The notes under the pieces are model-generated. The model was not told where the DNA came from. It did no database searches and was given only the letters and a program-made list of their open reading frames with translations. Made by a program: the position numbers and the translations under genes. From NCBI RefSeq assembly GCF_011304355.1, contig NZ_CP049888.1:620001-684000 (forward strand): a stretch of DNA of 64,000 nt. Direction: 5' to 3'. This DNA is from Weissella coleopterorum. Lineage in GTDB: Bacteria > Bacillota > Bacilli > Lactobacillales > Lactobacillaceae. This document shows positions 17,749 to 27,628 of the stretch, in pieces. Position 1 is the first letter of the stretch; the number at the start of each line of letters is the position of its first letter.

Positions 17749-18535
17749 GAGTGCTCGATCGCAAAAAGTGAGTGATAATTTAAAAATTTTATTGTCGGAG
17801 CATGCGGAACGCTTTATTTTTGATGACGTTAATCCTGAAGTAGTAATTAGTATTGGCGGAGATGGTACCCTGCTATCAGCATTTCAACAATATTTAGATC
17901 AGATCGATCAATTACGCTTTGTGGGGGTACATACTGGACACTTAGGGTTCTATGCCGATTGGCAAGAATTTGAACTAGCTGAGTTAGTGGAATCTTTATT
18001 GGCAGCACAGCCACAAACCATTCAGTATCCATTACTGGAATCATTGGTGAAATATCGAAATGGTACTCAGAAAAGAATTTTATCAATGAATGAGGCGGCG
18101 TTAAAACAAATTTCAGGGACTTTAGCTGCTGATGTATTAATTGATGGAGAATTATTTGAAAGATTTCGTGGTGATGGTCTAACTGCTGCAACGCCAACGG
18201 GATCAACGGCTTATAATAAAGCTATCGGTGGGGCGGTGATGAATCCTAGTTTAGCAAGTATCCAATTGTCAGAAATTGCCTCCATCAATAATCGGGTATT
18301 TCGGACATTGGGATCACCTTTGGTGGTCGGTCCAGAAGAGGTAATTCGTATTGTGCCATTTAATGTCGATAATGAAATTATTTTAAGTCATGATCATTTA
18401 AATGAAACTACGGACCAGATTGAATGGATTGAATTTAGAGTGGCAAAAGAACAAGTTTCTTTTGCCAGTTACCGGCATACACCGTTTTGGCGTCGCGTAC
18501 GAAACAGTTTTATTGGGGATGAGGTAGTTGATTAA
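17723..18535 (+). CDS. nadK: NAD kinase
   Basis: 270 residues. The phosphate-donor motif GGDGTLLSAF and the conserved TAATPTGSTAYNKAIGG are intact; the diacylglycerol-kinase-like fold is expected. It phosphorylates NAD to NADP. ATG 17723 sits inside the end of relQ and the TAA overlaps the rluD ATG, giving a tightly coupled operon. Confidence 0.96.
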   Translation: MRISIYQNKSARSQKVSDNLKILLSEHAERFIFDDVNPEVVISIGGDGTLLSAFQQYLDQIDQLRFVGVHTGHLGFYADWQEFELAELVESLLAAQPQTIQYPLLESLVKYRNGTQKRILSMNEAALKQISGTLAADVLIDGELFERFRGDGLTAATPTGSTAYNKAIGGAVMNPSLASIQLSEIASINNRVFRTLGSPLVVGPEEVIRIVPFNVDNEIILSHDHLNETTDQIEWIEFRVAKEQVSFASYRHTPFWRRVRNSFIGDEVVD

Positions 18536-19449
18536 TGGCAACTTTTAGCTGGATCAAATTAGATGCAGGTAGTATAAAAATTAAAACATTTTTGGCAGAG
18601 CGGGGAGTCTCACATCGAATGTTTAGTATTATCAAACGCGGTGGTGGACGCATTTTATTAGATGGTCGACCTGTCAAAACAATGGATGAGATCAAAATAA
18701 ATCAAAAGATTACAGTGATTATGCCGCCAGAAATAAGTAATGATTTATTACCATTTTCAAAGCAACCGATTGAGGTCTTATTTGAAGACGATAACTTTTT
18801 GGTAGTAAATAAAGCAGCGGGTGTTACATCTGTACCAGGAAAAGCTGACCGCGAAAATACTATGGTTAATCGTGTGAAAGGACATTTGCAACAAGAAGGG
18901 GCAGACGATTTGGTACCACATGTTATAACACGCCTTGATCGATTTACTTCAGGCGTTGCATTATTAGCGAAGCATCGGTTTGCGCATGGTTTGTTGGATA
19001 AAGACTTGAAAACGCATGCGGTTGATAAATGCTATTTAGCGTTGGTTGATGGTGACTTAGCGCAAGACTATGGAATGATTGATTCCCCAATTGGCCGCAT
19101 GGATGGTGACTTTATTCGGCGTGAAGTCCGGACGGATGGGAAATCTTCTCAAACTGAATATTGGGTATTAAAGCGATTTGGTGATCAGACGCTTGTGCGG
19201 GTACAACTGCATACGGGGCGTACGCATCAAATTCGTGTCCACTTTAAATCAATTGGTCATCCCTTGGTGGGTGACGAAATTTATGATGGGCCTTTGGACC
19301 GGGGAGCGAATCGGCAAATGTTGCATGCGTATTGGATTAAATGGTTTGACCCCTTTGCTCAATTTGACCGGCATTTTGTGGCGCCTCTTCCAGCAGATAT
19401 GAAAAAAGTCATGGATGGATTTATACCAGATTTAGAGGGATTAAAATAA
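18535..19449 (+). CDS. rluD: RluA/RluD family 23S rRNA pseudouridine synthase
   Basis: 304 residues with an N-terminal S4-like segment (IKTFLAERGVSHRMFSIIKRGGGRILLDGRPV) and a pseudouridine synthase catalytic domain. The active-site aspartate is in RLDRFTSG, and VQLHTGRTHQIRVHF and HPLVGDEIYDG are the other family motifs. The exact uridine target cannot be decided from sequence; Firmicute homologues at this locus are annotated RluD-like. It starts on the last base of nadK. Confidence 0.92.
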   Translation: MATFSWIKLDAGSIKIKTFLAERGVSHRMFSIIKRGGGRILLDGRPVKTMDEIKINQKITVIMPPEISNDLLPFSKQPIEVLFEDDNFLVVNKAAGVTSVPGKADRENTMVNRVKGHLQQEGADDLVPHVITRLDRFTSGVALLAKHRFAHGLLDKDLKTHAVDKCYLALVDGDLAQDYGMIDSPIGRMDGDFIRREVRTDGKSSQTEYWVLKRFGDQTLVRVQLHTGRTHQIRVHFKSIGHPLVGDEIYDGPLDRGANRQMLHAYWIKWFDPFAQFDRHFVAPLPADMKKVMDGFIPDLEGLK

Positions 19450-19477
19450 AAAATTACGGAATGAGGGGGGTTGATGA

Positions 19478-20839
19478 ATGATTAATGATGAATTAAGAAA
19501 TGAAATTGTCCCAATTTACAAGCGTATTGTACGTGATCTGGAACATGGAGCACGCGACGACTTTAATTTGTGTTTTTTTGATTTACATAATTACGATCAA
19601 GCTAAAGTATATCAGGCATTACCTCCTCAATTGCGTCATCAACTGATCGAATGGGTTGATCCGTCAGATTTGGCGGATGTTTTTGATTTGATTGAACCAG
19701 AAGTTGTTGAAGAAGATCAATTGTTGTCTGAGATGACGCCTCGTTATGCGGCGGATGTTTTAAACGATATGTATATTGACAATGTAGTCGATGTCTTAGA
19801 TGAAATGACTGAAGATAAGCAAGAACATTACTTGCAACAATTATCAACAGCTAATGCGACCGAATTACGTCATTTACTAAGCTATGAGGATCAAACTGCA
19901 GGAGCTTTGATGACTCCTGAGTATGTGGCGATTAAATCGAGTGCTTCGATTGTTGAGGCGCTTGCATTAGTGAAACAAGTTGCTGAAGAGTCAGAACAAA
20001 TTTCTTATATTTATGTTGTTGAGCAGGATAAATTGATTGGAGTTATATCACTGCGTAGTTTGATTGTCCATCCGGATCACGAAAAAGTTAAAGATGTCAT
20101 GACCCAATCTTTGGTGACGGTATTACCTAATGATGACCAAGAGATGGTGGCACGACTAATGGCGGATTATGATTTAGTAGCTATGCCAGTTGTAAATGAA
20201 CAAAACAAAATGTTGGGTATCATCATGATTGATGATATTTTGGATGTTATTGAAGCTGAGAATGCGGAAGATTATGAACGTTTTGCTGGAGTGCACAATC
20301 TGGATTTGGAAGAATCACCATTCCAATCAATTATGAAACGTTTACCTTGGTTGATTATTTTAGTGTTCTTGGGCTTAGGGACTGCTTCTATTATTAATCA
20401 TTATGACCAATTAGTTCAAAAAATGTCAGTTCTTGCTGTGTTTATTAGTTTGATTACGGGAACGGCTGGAAATGCGGGCACGCAAGCATTAGCTGTTTCG
20501 ATTCGCAGAATTACTTTGAAAGAGAAAAAAGGAATTTTTCGGATGTTTTTTACGGAATTATTAATTGGGTTATCAATTGGAATGATTACCGGTGGAACGA
20601 TTCTATTAGTTGTGTGGGTTTGGAAAGCAAACTTCTTACTAGGTTTGGCGGTTGGTTTAGCAATGGCTGGAGCAATCACCGTTGCAAATTTAGCAGGCGC
20701 CTTTGTGCCACTTTTGATGGAGAGCCTGAAAATTGATCCAGCGGTTGCTTCGGGACCATTTATTTCCACCCTTAGTGATTTAACTTCAGTTATTATTTAT
20801 TTTAATATTGCTAGTTGGATTCTGAATGTTTGGTTTTAG
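19478..20839 (+). CDS. mgtE: Magnesium transporter MgtE
   Basis: 453 residues. An N-terminal MgtE_N superhelical domain (to about residue 130) precedes two CBS domains that sense cytosolic Mg2+ (from about LMTPEYVAIKSSASIVEAL to MIDDILDVIE), a plug helix and about five transmembrane helices beginning WLIILVFLGLGTASI. The pore region contains GTAGNAGTQALAVSIRRI. It imports Mg2+ at the membrane. It is the last gene of the relQ operon; GAGGGGGG lies before the ATG. No M-box riboswitch is visible upstream. Confidence 0.95.
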   Translation: MINDELRNEIVPIYKRIVRDLEHGARDDFNLCFFDLHNYDQAKVYQALPPQLRHQLIEWVDPSDLADVFDLIEPEVVEEDQLLSEMTPRYAADVLNDMYIDNVVDVLDEMTEDKQEHYLQQLSTANATELRHLLSYEDQTAGALMTPEYVAIKSSASIVEALALVKQVAEESEQISYIYVVEQDKLIGVISLRSLIVHPDHEKVKDVMTQSLVTVLPNDDQEMVARLMADYDLVAMPVVNEQNKMLGIIMIDDILDVIEAENAEDYERFAGVHNLDLEESPFQSIMKRLPWLIILVFLGLGTASIINHYDQLVQKMSVLAVFISLITGTAGNAGTQALAVSIRRITLKEKKGIFRMFFTELLIGLSIGMITGGTILLVVWVWKANFLLGLAVGLAMAGAITVANLAGAFVPLLMESLKIDPAVASGPFISTLSDLTSVIIYFNIASWILNVWF

Positions 20840-20910
20840 CTGGAATGGTAAACTGTGATTTGAAGTAGTTGATTAAATGGGCTTGATGTATAAAAGGGGC
20901 GAGTGAAAGC

Positions 20911-22089
20911 ATGCGAGATTCGGAAAAATTAAATAAATTTCAAATTATTATTTTAGGGGTTTTAAGTGCATTTGCCGTTTTTTCAATGGATTTTTATTTA
21001 CCTGGGTTACCAGCTTTACAAAAGGATCTTGGAACAACAGCTTCGTTAGCGCAAATGACGATTACGACTTCATTAGTTGGTTTAGGGGTTGGGCAATTAT
21101 TCATCGGCCCTTGGTCTGATCGAATTGGACGACGATTACCATTATTATTAGGAACGTTAATCTTTGGTATTACTTCTTTATTAATGATTGATATTCAAAA
21201 TATTTGGCTAATGATTGTCTTACGTTTCTTTCAAGGACTATCAGGTTCGGTGGGGATTGTATTATCGTTAGCAATTATCACTGATCGATTTGATGGGAAA
21301 GAGTTGACGAAAAATATTGCCATTAATCAAGCTATCAATGGTATATTCCCAGTGTTGGCCCCCGTCCTGGGTGGCGTGGTGGTAATGATCTCAAATTGGC
21401 GAATGACATTTGTAATTATGGCGATAATGGGTGGATGCCTTTGGTTAGCGGTTAAGTGGGGCCTTCCTGAGACAAGAAATGTTCCAGCGATTTCTGTTTC
21501 AAAAAATAAGATGAATTATCGCAGGTTATTTCAAGATAAAAGATTTATGGCATATTTATTTGTTCAAGCATTAATGATGGCATCATTGTTTGCGTATATT
21601 GCAGGATCATCATTTGTTCTAGAAAATATTTTTCATCTTAGTATTGCAATGTTTGGTTTGATTTACGCAATCAATGGAATTGGAATAACCATCGCCACAT
21701 CAATTGCAGGGATTTTGGCACGAAAATATGGAGAACATAATATATTAGGTGGATTTATTATTTATGGTATTTTAGGTGGTCTATTATTAAGTGTGAGTTT
21801 GAGATTTACAGGAGTGCTAGAATTGATTTTAGTGGCCTTTTTCATTATTACATCATCAATTGGAGGTGTCCAAGGAATGGCTACGGCACTAGCAATGCGT
21901 GGTAAACAGGAGCATGCTGGTAGTGCTTCGGCTTTATTAGGTATGGCACGATATGCCATTGGTGGATTAATGTCACCGCTGGTGGGGGTCTTTGGTACTC
22001 AATCTTATGTTGCTTTAGCCGTTTTGATTTGTCTGGTACAGTGGGGCGCATTCGGTTTATATTTATTAGTACCAACAGAAAAAATGTAA
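20911..22089 (+). CDS. Bcr/CflA-type MFS multidrug exporter
   Basis: 392 residues with 12 predicted membrane helices. The start FSMDFYLPGLPALQKDLGTTASLAQMTITTSLVGLGVGQLFIGPWSDRIGRRLPLLLG carries the DHA1 motif A (GxWSDRxGRR) and is typical of the Bcr/CflA subfamily, which exports bicyclomycin, chloramphenicol-like drugs or small metabolites. The substrate here is unknown. It is a single gene between mgtE and the alaS T-box and on the same strand. Confidence 0.88.
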   Translation: MRDSEKLNKFQIIILGVLSAFAVFSMDFYLPGLPALQKDLGTTASLAQMTITTSLVGLGVGQLFIGPWSDRIGRRLPLLLGTLIFGITSLLMIDIQNIWLMIVLRFFQGLSGSVGIVLSLAIITDRFDGKELTKNIAINQAINGIFPVLAPVLGGVVVMISNWRMTFVIMAIMGGCLWLAVKWGLPETRNVPAISVSKNKMNYRRLFQDKRFMAYLFVQALMMASLFAYIAGSSFVLENIFHLSIAMFGLIYAINGIGITIATSIAGILARKYGEHNILGGFIIYGILGGLLLSVSLRFTGVLELILVAFFIITSSIGGVQGMATALAMRGKQEHAGSASALLGMARYAIGGLMSPLVGVFGTQSYVALAVLICLVQWGAFGLYLLVPTEKM

Positions 22090-22119
22090 TGACTTTGCAA
22101 TGAGTAAAATTTCGAGATA

Positions 22120-22128
22120 TGCTATAAT
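22120..22128 (+). promoter_or_regulatory. Extended -10 promoter of T-box/alaS
   Basis: TGCTATAAT is a perfect extended -10 placed just upstream of the T-box leader. A TTGCAA at 22095 is too far for a normal -35. Confidence 0.6.
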
Positions 22129-22134
22129 TTAAGT

Positions 22135-22353
22135 AGGAAATACTTCTATCAAGATTTGAATAATCAGAGATGTTATGGTTGGTGAAAATAACACAATCTG
22201 ATGGAAGGTGCTACCTGCTTAATGTTTATGAAAATAGACCGGACCCCTTCGTTATCAGGCTAAGAGTGGTAATGTGGGCAGATTGTCTCATTGCAACTAA
22301 GGTGGTACCGCGTGTTAGTCGTCCTTAGTTTGTGGTGTGATGATCTGCCTTTT
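22135..22353 (+). promoter_or_regulatory. T-box leader sensing uncharged tRNA-Ala
   Basis: The 14-base T-box AAGGTGGTACCGCG is at 22299-22312. Upstream stem I contains GGTTGGTGAAAAT and an alanine specifier GCT at 22210-22212 inside GGTGCTACC. The terminator form pairs AACTAAGG (22295-22302) with CCTTAGTT (22323-22330), extended by GGCAGAT (about 22278) with ATCTGCC (22343-22349), and TTTT follows. By established T-box logic uncharged tRNA-Ala stabilises the antiterminator and switches on alaS. Confidence 0.93.
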
Positions 22354-22409
22354 AAAATACTATTTGTCGTACATTAAATTAATAAATCACAGGTGAGGAA
22401 AGAAAAGTA

Positions 22410-25058
22410 ATGAAAAAACTATCATCAGCAGAAGTACGTTCAATGTTTTTACGCTTTTTTGAAAGTAAAGGACATAGCATTGAACCATCACAACCCTTAA
22501 TTCCAAAAGATGATCCGACTCTTTTGTGGATTAATTCAGGTGTGGCAACTTTGAAGAAATATTTTGATGGATCAGTAATTCCTGATAATCATCGAATTAC
22601 CAATGCGCAAAAATCAATTCGAACGAATGATATTGAAAATGTTGGGCATACGGCTCGACACCATACTCTGTTTGAAATGATGGGTAATTTTTCAATTGGT
22701 GATTACTTTAAGCCTGAAGTGATTCCTTGGGCTTGGGAATTATTGACCAGTCCAGAATGGTTTGGCTTGGATGCGGATAAATTATTTGTAACCGTATATC
22801 CGAATGATACGGAGGCCAAGAAAATTTGGTTAGAAAAAGTAGGGATTTCACCAGATCATCTTTATGAAGAGCCCGATAATTTTTGGGATATTGGTGAAGG
22901 ACCCTCTGGACCCGATACAGAAATCTTTTATGATCGTGGGTCGGACTTTGATAATGCGGATGAAGCTGAAAATTATCCCGGTGGTGAAAATGAACGTTAT
23001 TTGGAAATTTGGAATATTGTGTTTTCGCAATACAATCACTTACCCGGGTTAACTAATAACGCTGATTATCCTGAATTACCACATAAAAATATTGATACGG
23101 GGATGGGACTGGAACGCGTTGTTTCAATTTTCCAACATGCTGAAACTAATTTTGAGACCGATTTATTTTTACCATTGATTGAAAAAACTGAAAGTTTGTC
23201 TAATCAATATCATTACGGAGAAGACGCTGAGAAAGATGTTTCATTTAAAGTCATCGCGGACCATGCCCGTGCAGTGACATTTGCGATTGGTGATGGAGCA
23301 TTGCCTTCGAATGAAGGTCGAGGTTATATTATTCGACGTTTGCTACGACGTGCTGTTTTGCATGGACGTAAGTTAGGGATTAGTACTAATTTCCTTAGCC
23401 AGCTAGTTCCAGTAGTTGGTACTATCATGAAAGATTATTATCCAGAAGTTTTGGGAAATGCAGAATATATTGCTTCAATTGTTGATGCTGAAGAAGTTCG
23501 ATTTGGAAAGACTTTAGCAGATGGGCTATCATTATTAGATAAAGTAATTGAATCAGCCAAAGCAAAAGATGGAGTGATTGATGGGGCTGTTGCCTTTAAG
23601 ATGTATGATACTTATGGTTTCCCATTTGAATTAACTGATGAATCAGCATTAGATGCAGGACTAACTATTGATCGAGATGGTTTTGATATAGCTATGCAAG
23701 AACAAAAAGATCGGGCCCGTGCTGCACGTAGTAATCAAACTTCAATGGGTGTGCAAAATGAACTATTGACCGATTTAAAAACGACTTCTAAGTATGTTGG
23801 ATGGTCACGTGAACAGGTTGAAGAAGCAGTTTTGGAAAATTTGATTGCGGCGGATCACTTAATTGAGGCCATTGAACATGGTTCAATTCAAGCTATTTTC
23901 GATGAAACACCATTCTATGCTGAAATGGGAGGACAGGTCGCTGACCGTGGAACTGTCACTAATCTGGCGGGTGAAGTTGTAGCAACAGTTTCAGATGTCC
24001 AAACGGCACCAAATGGGCAACATATTCATACCTTAGAAGTAACAGGGCCACTACAGGTGGGGGCCAAATATCAATTATCAGTTGACCATGCCTATCACGT
24101 GGCGGTTTCTAAAAATCACACAGCAACACATATGCTAGATCAAGCGTTAAGAAATATTTTAGGTGAGCATGCCACACAAGCTGGATCATTAGTAACGGCA
24201 GACGAACTGCGCTATGATTTCACCTATAATGGGGCGGTTTCAAATGAAAAGTTACAGGAAATTGAAACACTAATTAATCAAAAAATATTGGAGAATTTAC
24301 CGATTTCTTGGGTGGAGACTGATATTGAATCTGCTAAAAAGCTAGGGGCGGTTGCCGTCTTTACTGAAAAGTATGGAGATTTGGTGCGGGTTGTTTCAAT
24401 TGGCGATTTCAATGCTGAATTTGATGGTGGAACGCATGCTAATTCGACGGCTGAATTGGGAATGTTCAAGATTATTAGCGAATCTGGAACTGGAGCAGGA
24501 ATTCGTCGAATTGTGGCGGTCACTGGTCAAGGGGTGATGAATTACGTAAAGGAACATGATACAATTTTGCAACAAGTTGCAAATCAAGTGAAAGCACCAA
24601 CTGTTAATGAGGTTAATGACAAGGTCTTGGCCTTGCAAAATAGCTTAAAGGAAGCACAAAGACAAGTTACTTCGTTAGAAAAACGATTAGCTAATCAAGC
24701 TGCTGAGAATGCCTTTAGTGCCGTTGAAACTGCTGGAAATTGGACCTTTATTGCAACGGAAATGGCGGTTGAATCAATGGACGTCCTACGTGAGACAGCG
24801 GATAATTGGAAGCAGACGATACCTTCGGATATTTTGATTTTAGCTGCTAATTTAGGGGATAAGGTCAATTTATTGGTTGCAGTGGCTCCAGATGCCATTA
24901 AACAAGGACTAAAAGCTGGTGATTTAATTAAGGCGATTGCCCCAATGATTGGTGGCGGTGGCGGTGGACGTCCTGATATGGCTCAAGCTGGAGGGAAGAA
25001 CCCAGCTGGAATTAACGATGCATTTGTAGCAGCTAAAAATTGGCTGACAAATAAATAA
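22410..25058 (+). CDS. alaS: Alanine--tRNA ligase
   Basis: 882 residues, full length: class II catalytic core from the start ([45 protein letters not shown]), tRNA recognition domain, editing domain with HxxxH (H570, H574 in NHTATHMLD), and the C-Ala domain ending [15 protein letters not shown]. One key residue is unusual: the editing-site CGGTH motif reads DGGTH (D672), so a zinc-ligand cysteine is replaced by aspartate. The gene is under the T-box described upstream. The following ireB-ruvX-DUF1292 order is conserved in Firmicutes. Confidence 0.97.
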   Translation: MKKLSSAEVRSMFLRFFESKGHSIEPSQPLIPKDDPTLLWINSGVATLKKYFDGSVIPDNHRITNAQKSIRTNDIENVGHTARHHTLFEMMGNFSIGDYFKPEVIPWAWELLTSPEWFGLDADKLFVTVYPNDTEAKKIWLEKVGISPDHLYEEPDNFWDIGEGPSGPDTEIFYDRGSDFDNADEAENYPGGENERYLEIWNIVFSQYNHLPGLTNNADYPELPHKNIDTGMGLERVVSIFQHAETNFETDLFLPLIEKTESLSNQYHYGEDAEKDVSFKVIADHARAVTFAIGDGALPSNEGRGYIIRRLLRRAVLHGRKLGISTNFLSQLVPVVGTIMKDYYPEVLGNAEYIASIVDAEEVRFGKTLADGLSLLDKVIESAKAKDGVIDGAVAFKMYDTYGFPFELTDESALDAGLTIDRDGFDIAMQEQKDRARAARSNQTSMGVQNELLTDLKTTSKYVGWSREQVEEAVLENLIAADHLIEAIEHGSIQAIFDETPFYAEMGGQVADRGTVTNLAGEVVATVSDVQTAPNGQHIHTLEVTGPLQVGAKYQLSVDHAYHVAVSKNHTATHMLDQALRNILGEHATQAGSLVTADELRYDFTYNGAVSNEKLQEIETLINQKILENLPISWVETDIESAKKLGAVAVFTEKYGDLVRVVSIGDFNAEFDGGTHANSTAELGMFKIISESGTGAGIRRIVAVTGQGVMNYVKEHDTILQQVANQVKAPTVNEVNDKVLALQNSLKEAQRQVTSLEKRLANQAAENAFSAVETAGNWTFIATEMAVESMDVLRETADNWKQTIPSDILILAANLGDKVNLLVAVAPDAIKQGLKAGDLIKAIAPMIGGGGGGRPDMAQAGGKNPAGINDAFVAAKNWLTNK

Positions 25059-25121
25059 ATTAGTGTACAATTACATTAACTAAAGAATAGTTAGTAATTG
25101 GTTTTAGAAGGGAGGCCTTCC

Positions 25122-25373
25122 ATGGTGTCAAATGATAAAACAACAGTATTTGAATTTAATGATTCCAATAAATTAGATATTCAACAGACGTTGGAAATTG
25201 TATATTCAGCATTAGAAGAGAAGGGGTATAACCCGATTAATCAAATTGTGGGATATATTACCTCAGGTGATCCAGCGTATATTCCTCGTAATCATGATGC
25301 CCGTAATTTGATCCGGCGATATGAACGGGATGAAATTATTGAAATTTTGGTGAAGGAATATTTAAATAAATGA
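25122..25373 (+). CDS. ireB: IreB family regulatory phosphoprotein (DUF965/UPF0297)
   Basis: 83 residues (start [17 protein letters not shown]) with the conserved [45 protein letters not shown] core. The enterococcal homologue IreB is a substrate of the Ser/Thr kinase IreK and modulates cephalosporin tolerance; the threonines near the N-terminus (DKTTVF) are the phosphorylated type of site. ATG 25122 is six bases after GGGAGG. It overlaps ruvX by four bases. Confidence 0.92.
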   Translation: MVSNDKTTVFEFNDSNKLDIQQTLEIVYSALEEKGYNPINQIVGYITSGDPAYIPRNHDARNLIRRYERDEIIEILVKEYLNK

Positions 25374-25828
25374 GCATATTTGGATTAGATGTTGGTTCTA
25401 GAACCGTGGGTATTGCGGTTTCAGACCCTATGGGGTGGACGGCTCAAGGAGTTGAAATTATCAGAATTAATGAAGATGAAGGGGAATTTGGTATTGAGCG
25501 AATGAAGGAATTGGTCGCTAAATATCAACCAACGGGCTTCTTATTAGGACTGCCTAAAAATATGAATAATAGTATTGGACCACGTGCCGAGGCGGCTCAA
25601 GCGTATGGCGATTTATTGAAAGAAACATTTAATTTGCCCATTGATTTTCAAGATGAACGTTTAACTACCGTTGAGGCGGAACGAATGCTTATTGAAGAGG
25701 CAGATACTTCACGAGTTAAACGAAAGCAAGTCATTGATAAACTTGCTGCATCTTTAATTTTGCAAAATTACCTTGATCGAAAAGGTCCTCTTGTTAATGC
25801 AAGTGGTACTAAAATGACTTTTGATTAA
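25370..25828 (+). CDS. ruvX: Holliday junction resolvase-like protein RuvX/YqgF
   Basis: 152 residues with an RNase H-like fold. [18 protein letters not shown] at the N-terminus gives the first catalytic aspartate, the [13 protein letters not shown] motif the second site, and [18 protein letters not shown] the third. The family processes 16S rRNA 5' ends and has been proposed to resolve Holliday junctions. ATGA overlap with ireB. Confidence 0.94.
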   Translation: MSIFGLDVGSRTVGIAVSDPMGWTAQGVEIIRINEDEGEFGIERMKELVAKYQPTGFLLGLPKNMNNSIGPRAEAAQAYGDLLKETFNLPIDFQDERLTTVEAERMLIEEADTSRVKRKQVIDKLAASLILQNYLDRKGPLVNASGTKMTFD

Positions 25829-25858
25829 TTCAGAAGTGACATAATTGGAGGAAAGATA

Positions 25859-26152
25859 ATGAATGAAGAACAAGATGTAATCACTTTAATTGATGAAAAT
25901 GGAAATGAAGAATTATTTGATATTCTTTTTGCGTTTGATGAGACGGAAAAGTATAATAAGCGTTATATTTATGTTATCGCAGCTGGGACTGAGGATGAAG
26001 ACGAAGTTGATATTCAAGCTTTCAGTTCAGATATTGCGGATACAGAAGTAACCGCAGAAGGTACGTTGGATCAAATTGAAGACGAAGAAGAGTGGGCGAT
26101 GGTTGAAGACCGTTTGAATCAATGGCTTGAAGAGAACGAGGAAGAGGAATAA
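25859..26152 (+). CDS. DUF1292 family protein (YrzB-like), first copy
   Basis: A 97-residue, very acidic protein (ITLIDENGNEELFDILFAFDETEKYNKRYIYVIAAG). DUF1292 proteins follow ireB-ruvX throughout Firmicutes; their function is not established. GGAGG precedes the ATG. Its stop is one base before the second copy. Confidence 0.88.
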   Translation: MNEEQDVITLIDENGNEELFDILFAFDETEKYNKRYIYVIAAGTEDEDEVDIQAFSSDIADTEVTAEGTLDQIEDEEEWAMVEDRLNQWLEENEEEE

Positions 26153-26153
26153 C

Positions 26154-26447
26154 ATGGTCGATGACAACCAAGTATTCCTTTTTGAGGATGCTTCAGGTGA
26201 ATTTGAATTTCATGAGTTGTTTCGTTTTAAAGAAGAAACTAATTTTCATAAAACCTATATCGTTTTATATTACGGAGATTTAAGTGATTCGGATGGTGAG
26301 GCAGAAATTCAAGCTTATATTTATGCGCCTGATGCAAGTCAAACATCAAATGAAGATGCTTTGTTACTCATCGAATCTGAGGAAGAGTGGGAAATGGTCA
26401 CTGAGATGATTAATACCTTCTTTGAAGATCCTCAAATAAATAATTAA
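26154..26447 (+). CDS. DUF1292 family protein, second copy
   Basis: 97 residues, same length and layout as the preceding gene (DDNQVFLFEDASGEFEFHELFRFKEETNFHKTYIVLYYG ... EEEWEMVTEMINTF), but diverged. ATG 26154 follows the first copy's stop by one base; GAGGAA serves as its ribosome binding site. The pair looks like an old tandem duplication. A terminator follows. Confidence 0.82.
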   Translation: MVDDNQVFLFEDASGEFEFHELFRFKEETNFHKTYIVLYYGDLSDSDGEAEIQAYIYAPDASQTSNEDALLLIESEEEWEMVTEMINTFFEDPQINN

Positions 26448-26448
26448 A

Positions 26449-26513
26449 AAAGTCCGGTGTTTGAGTTGAGAAGTACTGAATAGTATTTCTTAAATTGATG
26501 CATCGGATTTTTT
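26449..26513 (+). terminator. Two-level intrinsic terminator after the DUF1292 pair
   Basis: AGTCCGGTG pairs (with G-U) with CATCGGATT, enclosing a second stem AGAAGTACT / AGTATTTCT; TTTTTT follows the outer arm. Confidence 0.65.
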
Positions 26514-26560
26514 ATTTTGGTTTTGAGAAAGAATGATATGATTTCCTGAGTAAAAAAGGT

Positions 26561-26611
26561 TTGACTTGATACTATATGTTGTATATTATTAAAGCAAGGT
26601 CATACTATATG
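26561..26611 (+). promoter_or_regulatory. Promoter and probable PadR operator
   Basis: TTGACT (26561-26566), 17-base spacer, TATTAT (26584-26589). The decamer ATACTATATG occurs twice as a direct repeat at 26569-26578 and 26602-26611, 33 bases apart (about three helical turns), and the first copy forms an inverted repeat ATAC-N8-GTAT overlapping the spacer. Autoregulation by the PadR protein encoded just downstream is likely. Confidence 0.6.
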
Positions 26612-26637
26612 AAATATAATAAAGAAAGGAATATGTT

Positions 26638-26970
26638 ATGAATATTAAAGTACCCACAGTGCTCCTAGACGGAACAGTGCTAGCGCTTTTGGATGAACAT
26701 GATTTATATGGCTATGCCATTACAAAGCAAGTTCAAAAATATTTGAATGTTAGTGAGTCAACAATGTACCCCGTGTTGCGCCGTCTTCAAAAAGATAAAC
26801 TATTAACAACTTATGATGAACCATTTGAAGGCCGTAACCGACGCTACTATCAAATAACTGAGGCCGGTAAGATAAATCTTAAAGAAATTAAATTAACTTG
26901 GCAAAATTTCAGTGGAGCGGTAGATACATTACTATTATCGAAAGAAAACGGAGGTGAAACCGATGCATAG
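26638..26970 (+). CDS. PadR family transcriptional regulator
   Basis: 110 residues, one winged helix-turn-helix of the small PadR (PadR-s2) type: LLDGTVLALLDEHDLYGYAITKQVQKYLNVSESTMYPVLRRLQKDKLL, then the wing EGRNRRYYQITEAGK. It is the first gene of a three-gene operon with DUF1700 and DUF4097 proteins, a common arrangement in Firmicutes in which PadR represses an envelope-stress or antimicrobial-response module. AAAGGA lies before the ATG. The stop overlaps the next gene by eight bases. Confidence 0.92.
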   Translation: MNIKVPTVLLDGTVLALLDEHDLYGYAITKQVQKYLNVSESTMYPVLRRLQKDKLLTTYDEPFEGRNRRYYQITEAGKINLKEIKLTWQNFSGAVDTLLLSKENGGETDA

Positions 26971-27625
26971 TGAAATTGAAGAATACTTAGTAACATTTGA
27001 TCGGTATCTAGCACCAATGCCAGATGGCGAACGTAATGATACTTATCAATACTATGAAGAATTATTTTTAGATTCAGGGATGAAAATTGATGAGATTTAT
27101 CAAGAATTTGGAAGCCCTAAAAATTTAGCTCGTCAAATTAATGCTAATTATGCAATGGGCTGGATTGAAGCTGATGAAGAAACGGAAAATACTAGCCGTA
27201 ATCCTCGGATCAGACGAAATCAAGAAAACAGTCAGAAGAATCCATGGAATGCCGCGTGGTTAATTTTACTAGGAGTTTTAGCTTCACCTATTTTAATTCC
27301 AGTTGCTTTGGCGCTAATTGTATTCTTTGTCGCTGTAATTATTACTTTAGTTGGTTTGGTTTTCTCTTTAGCGGGCCTATTAATTGGAGCAGCAATTGCT
27401 GGTGGATTTGCGATTGCGGCCGGTTTTGGAATTATAACTAAAGGATCAATGATGGCGTTGATTTTAATTGGAAGTGGAATTGCAATTTTGGGGTTAGTAG
27501 TTATTAGTATTCCACTGGTCATCTGGGTAATATACGGAATTGGATGGCTTGGTTTTCGGCTGATTAAATGGATTGCCGGGATGACGTTAAAGCGTCGACC
27601 TGAATTAAACCGGAAGGAAGAGTAA
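26963..27625 (+). CDS. DUF1700/HAAS domain membrane protein
   Basis: 220 residues. The N-terminal 75 residues are a HAAS-type helical domain (YLVTFDRYLAPMPDGERNDTYQYYEELF ... EFGSPKNLARQI). After a charged linker follow about three or four hydrophobic helices rich in Gly/Ala/Ile. HAAS domains are associated with PadR partners and are thought to be the ligand or partner-binding part. ATG 26963 has GGAGG eight bases upstream. Confidence 0.85.
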   Translation: MHSEIEEYLVTFDRYLAPMPDGERNDTYQYYEELFLDSGMKIDEIYQEFGSPKNLARQINANYAMGWIEADEETENTSRNPRIRRNQENSQKNPWNAAWLILLGVLASPILIPVALALIVFFVAVIITLVGLVFSLAGLLIGAAIAGGFAIAAGFGIITKGSMMALILIGSGIAILGLVVISIPLVIWVIYGIGWLGFRLIKWIAGMTLKRRPELNRKEE

Positions 27626-27628
27626 GCG

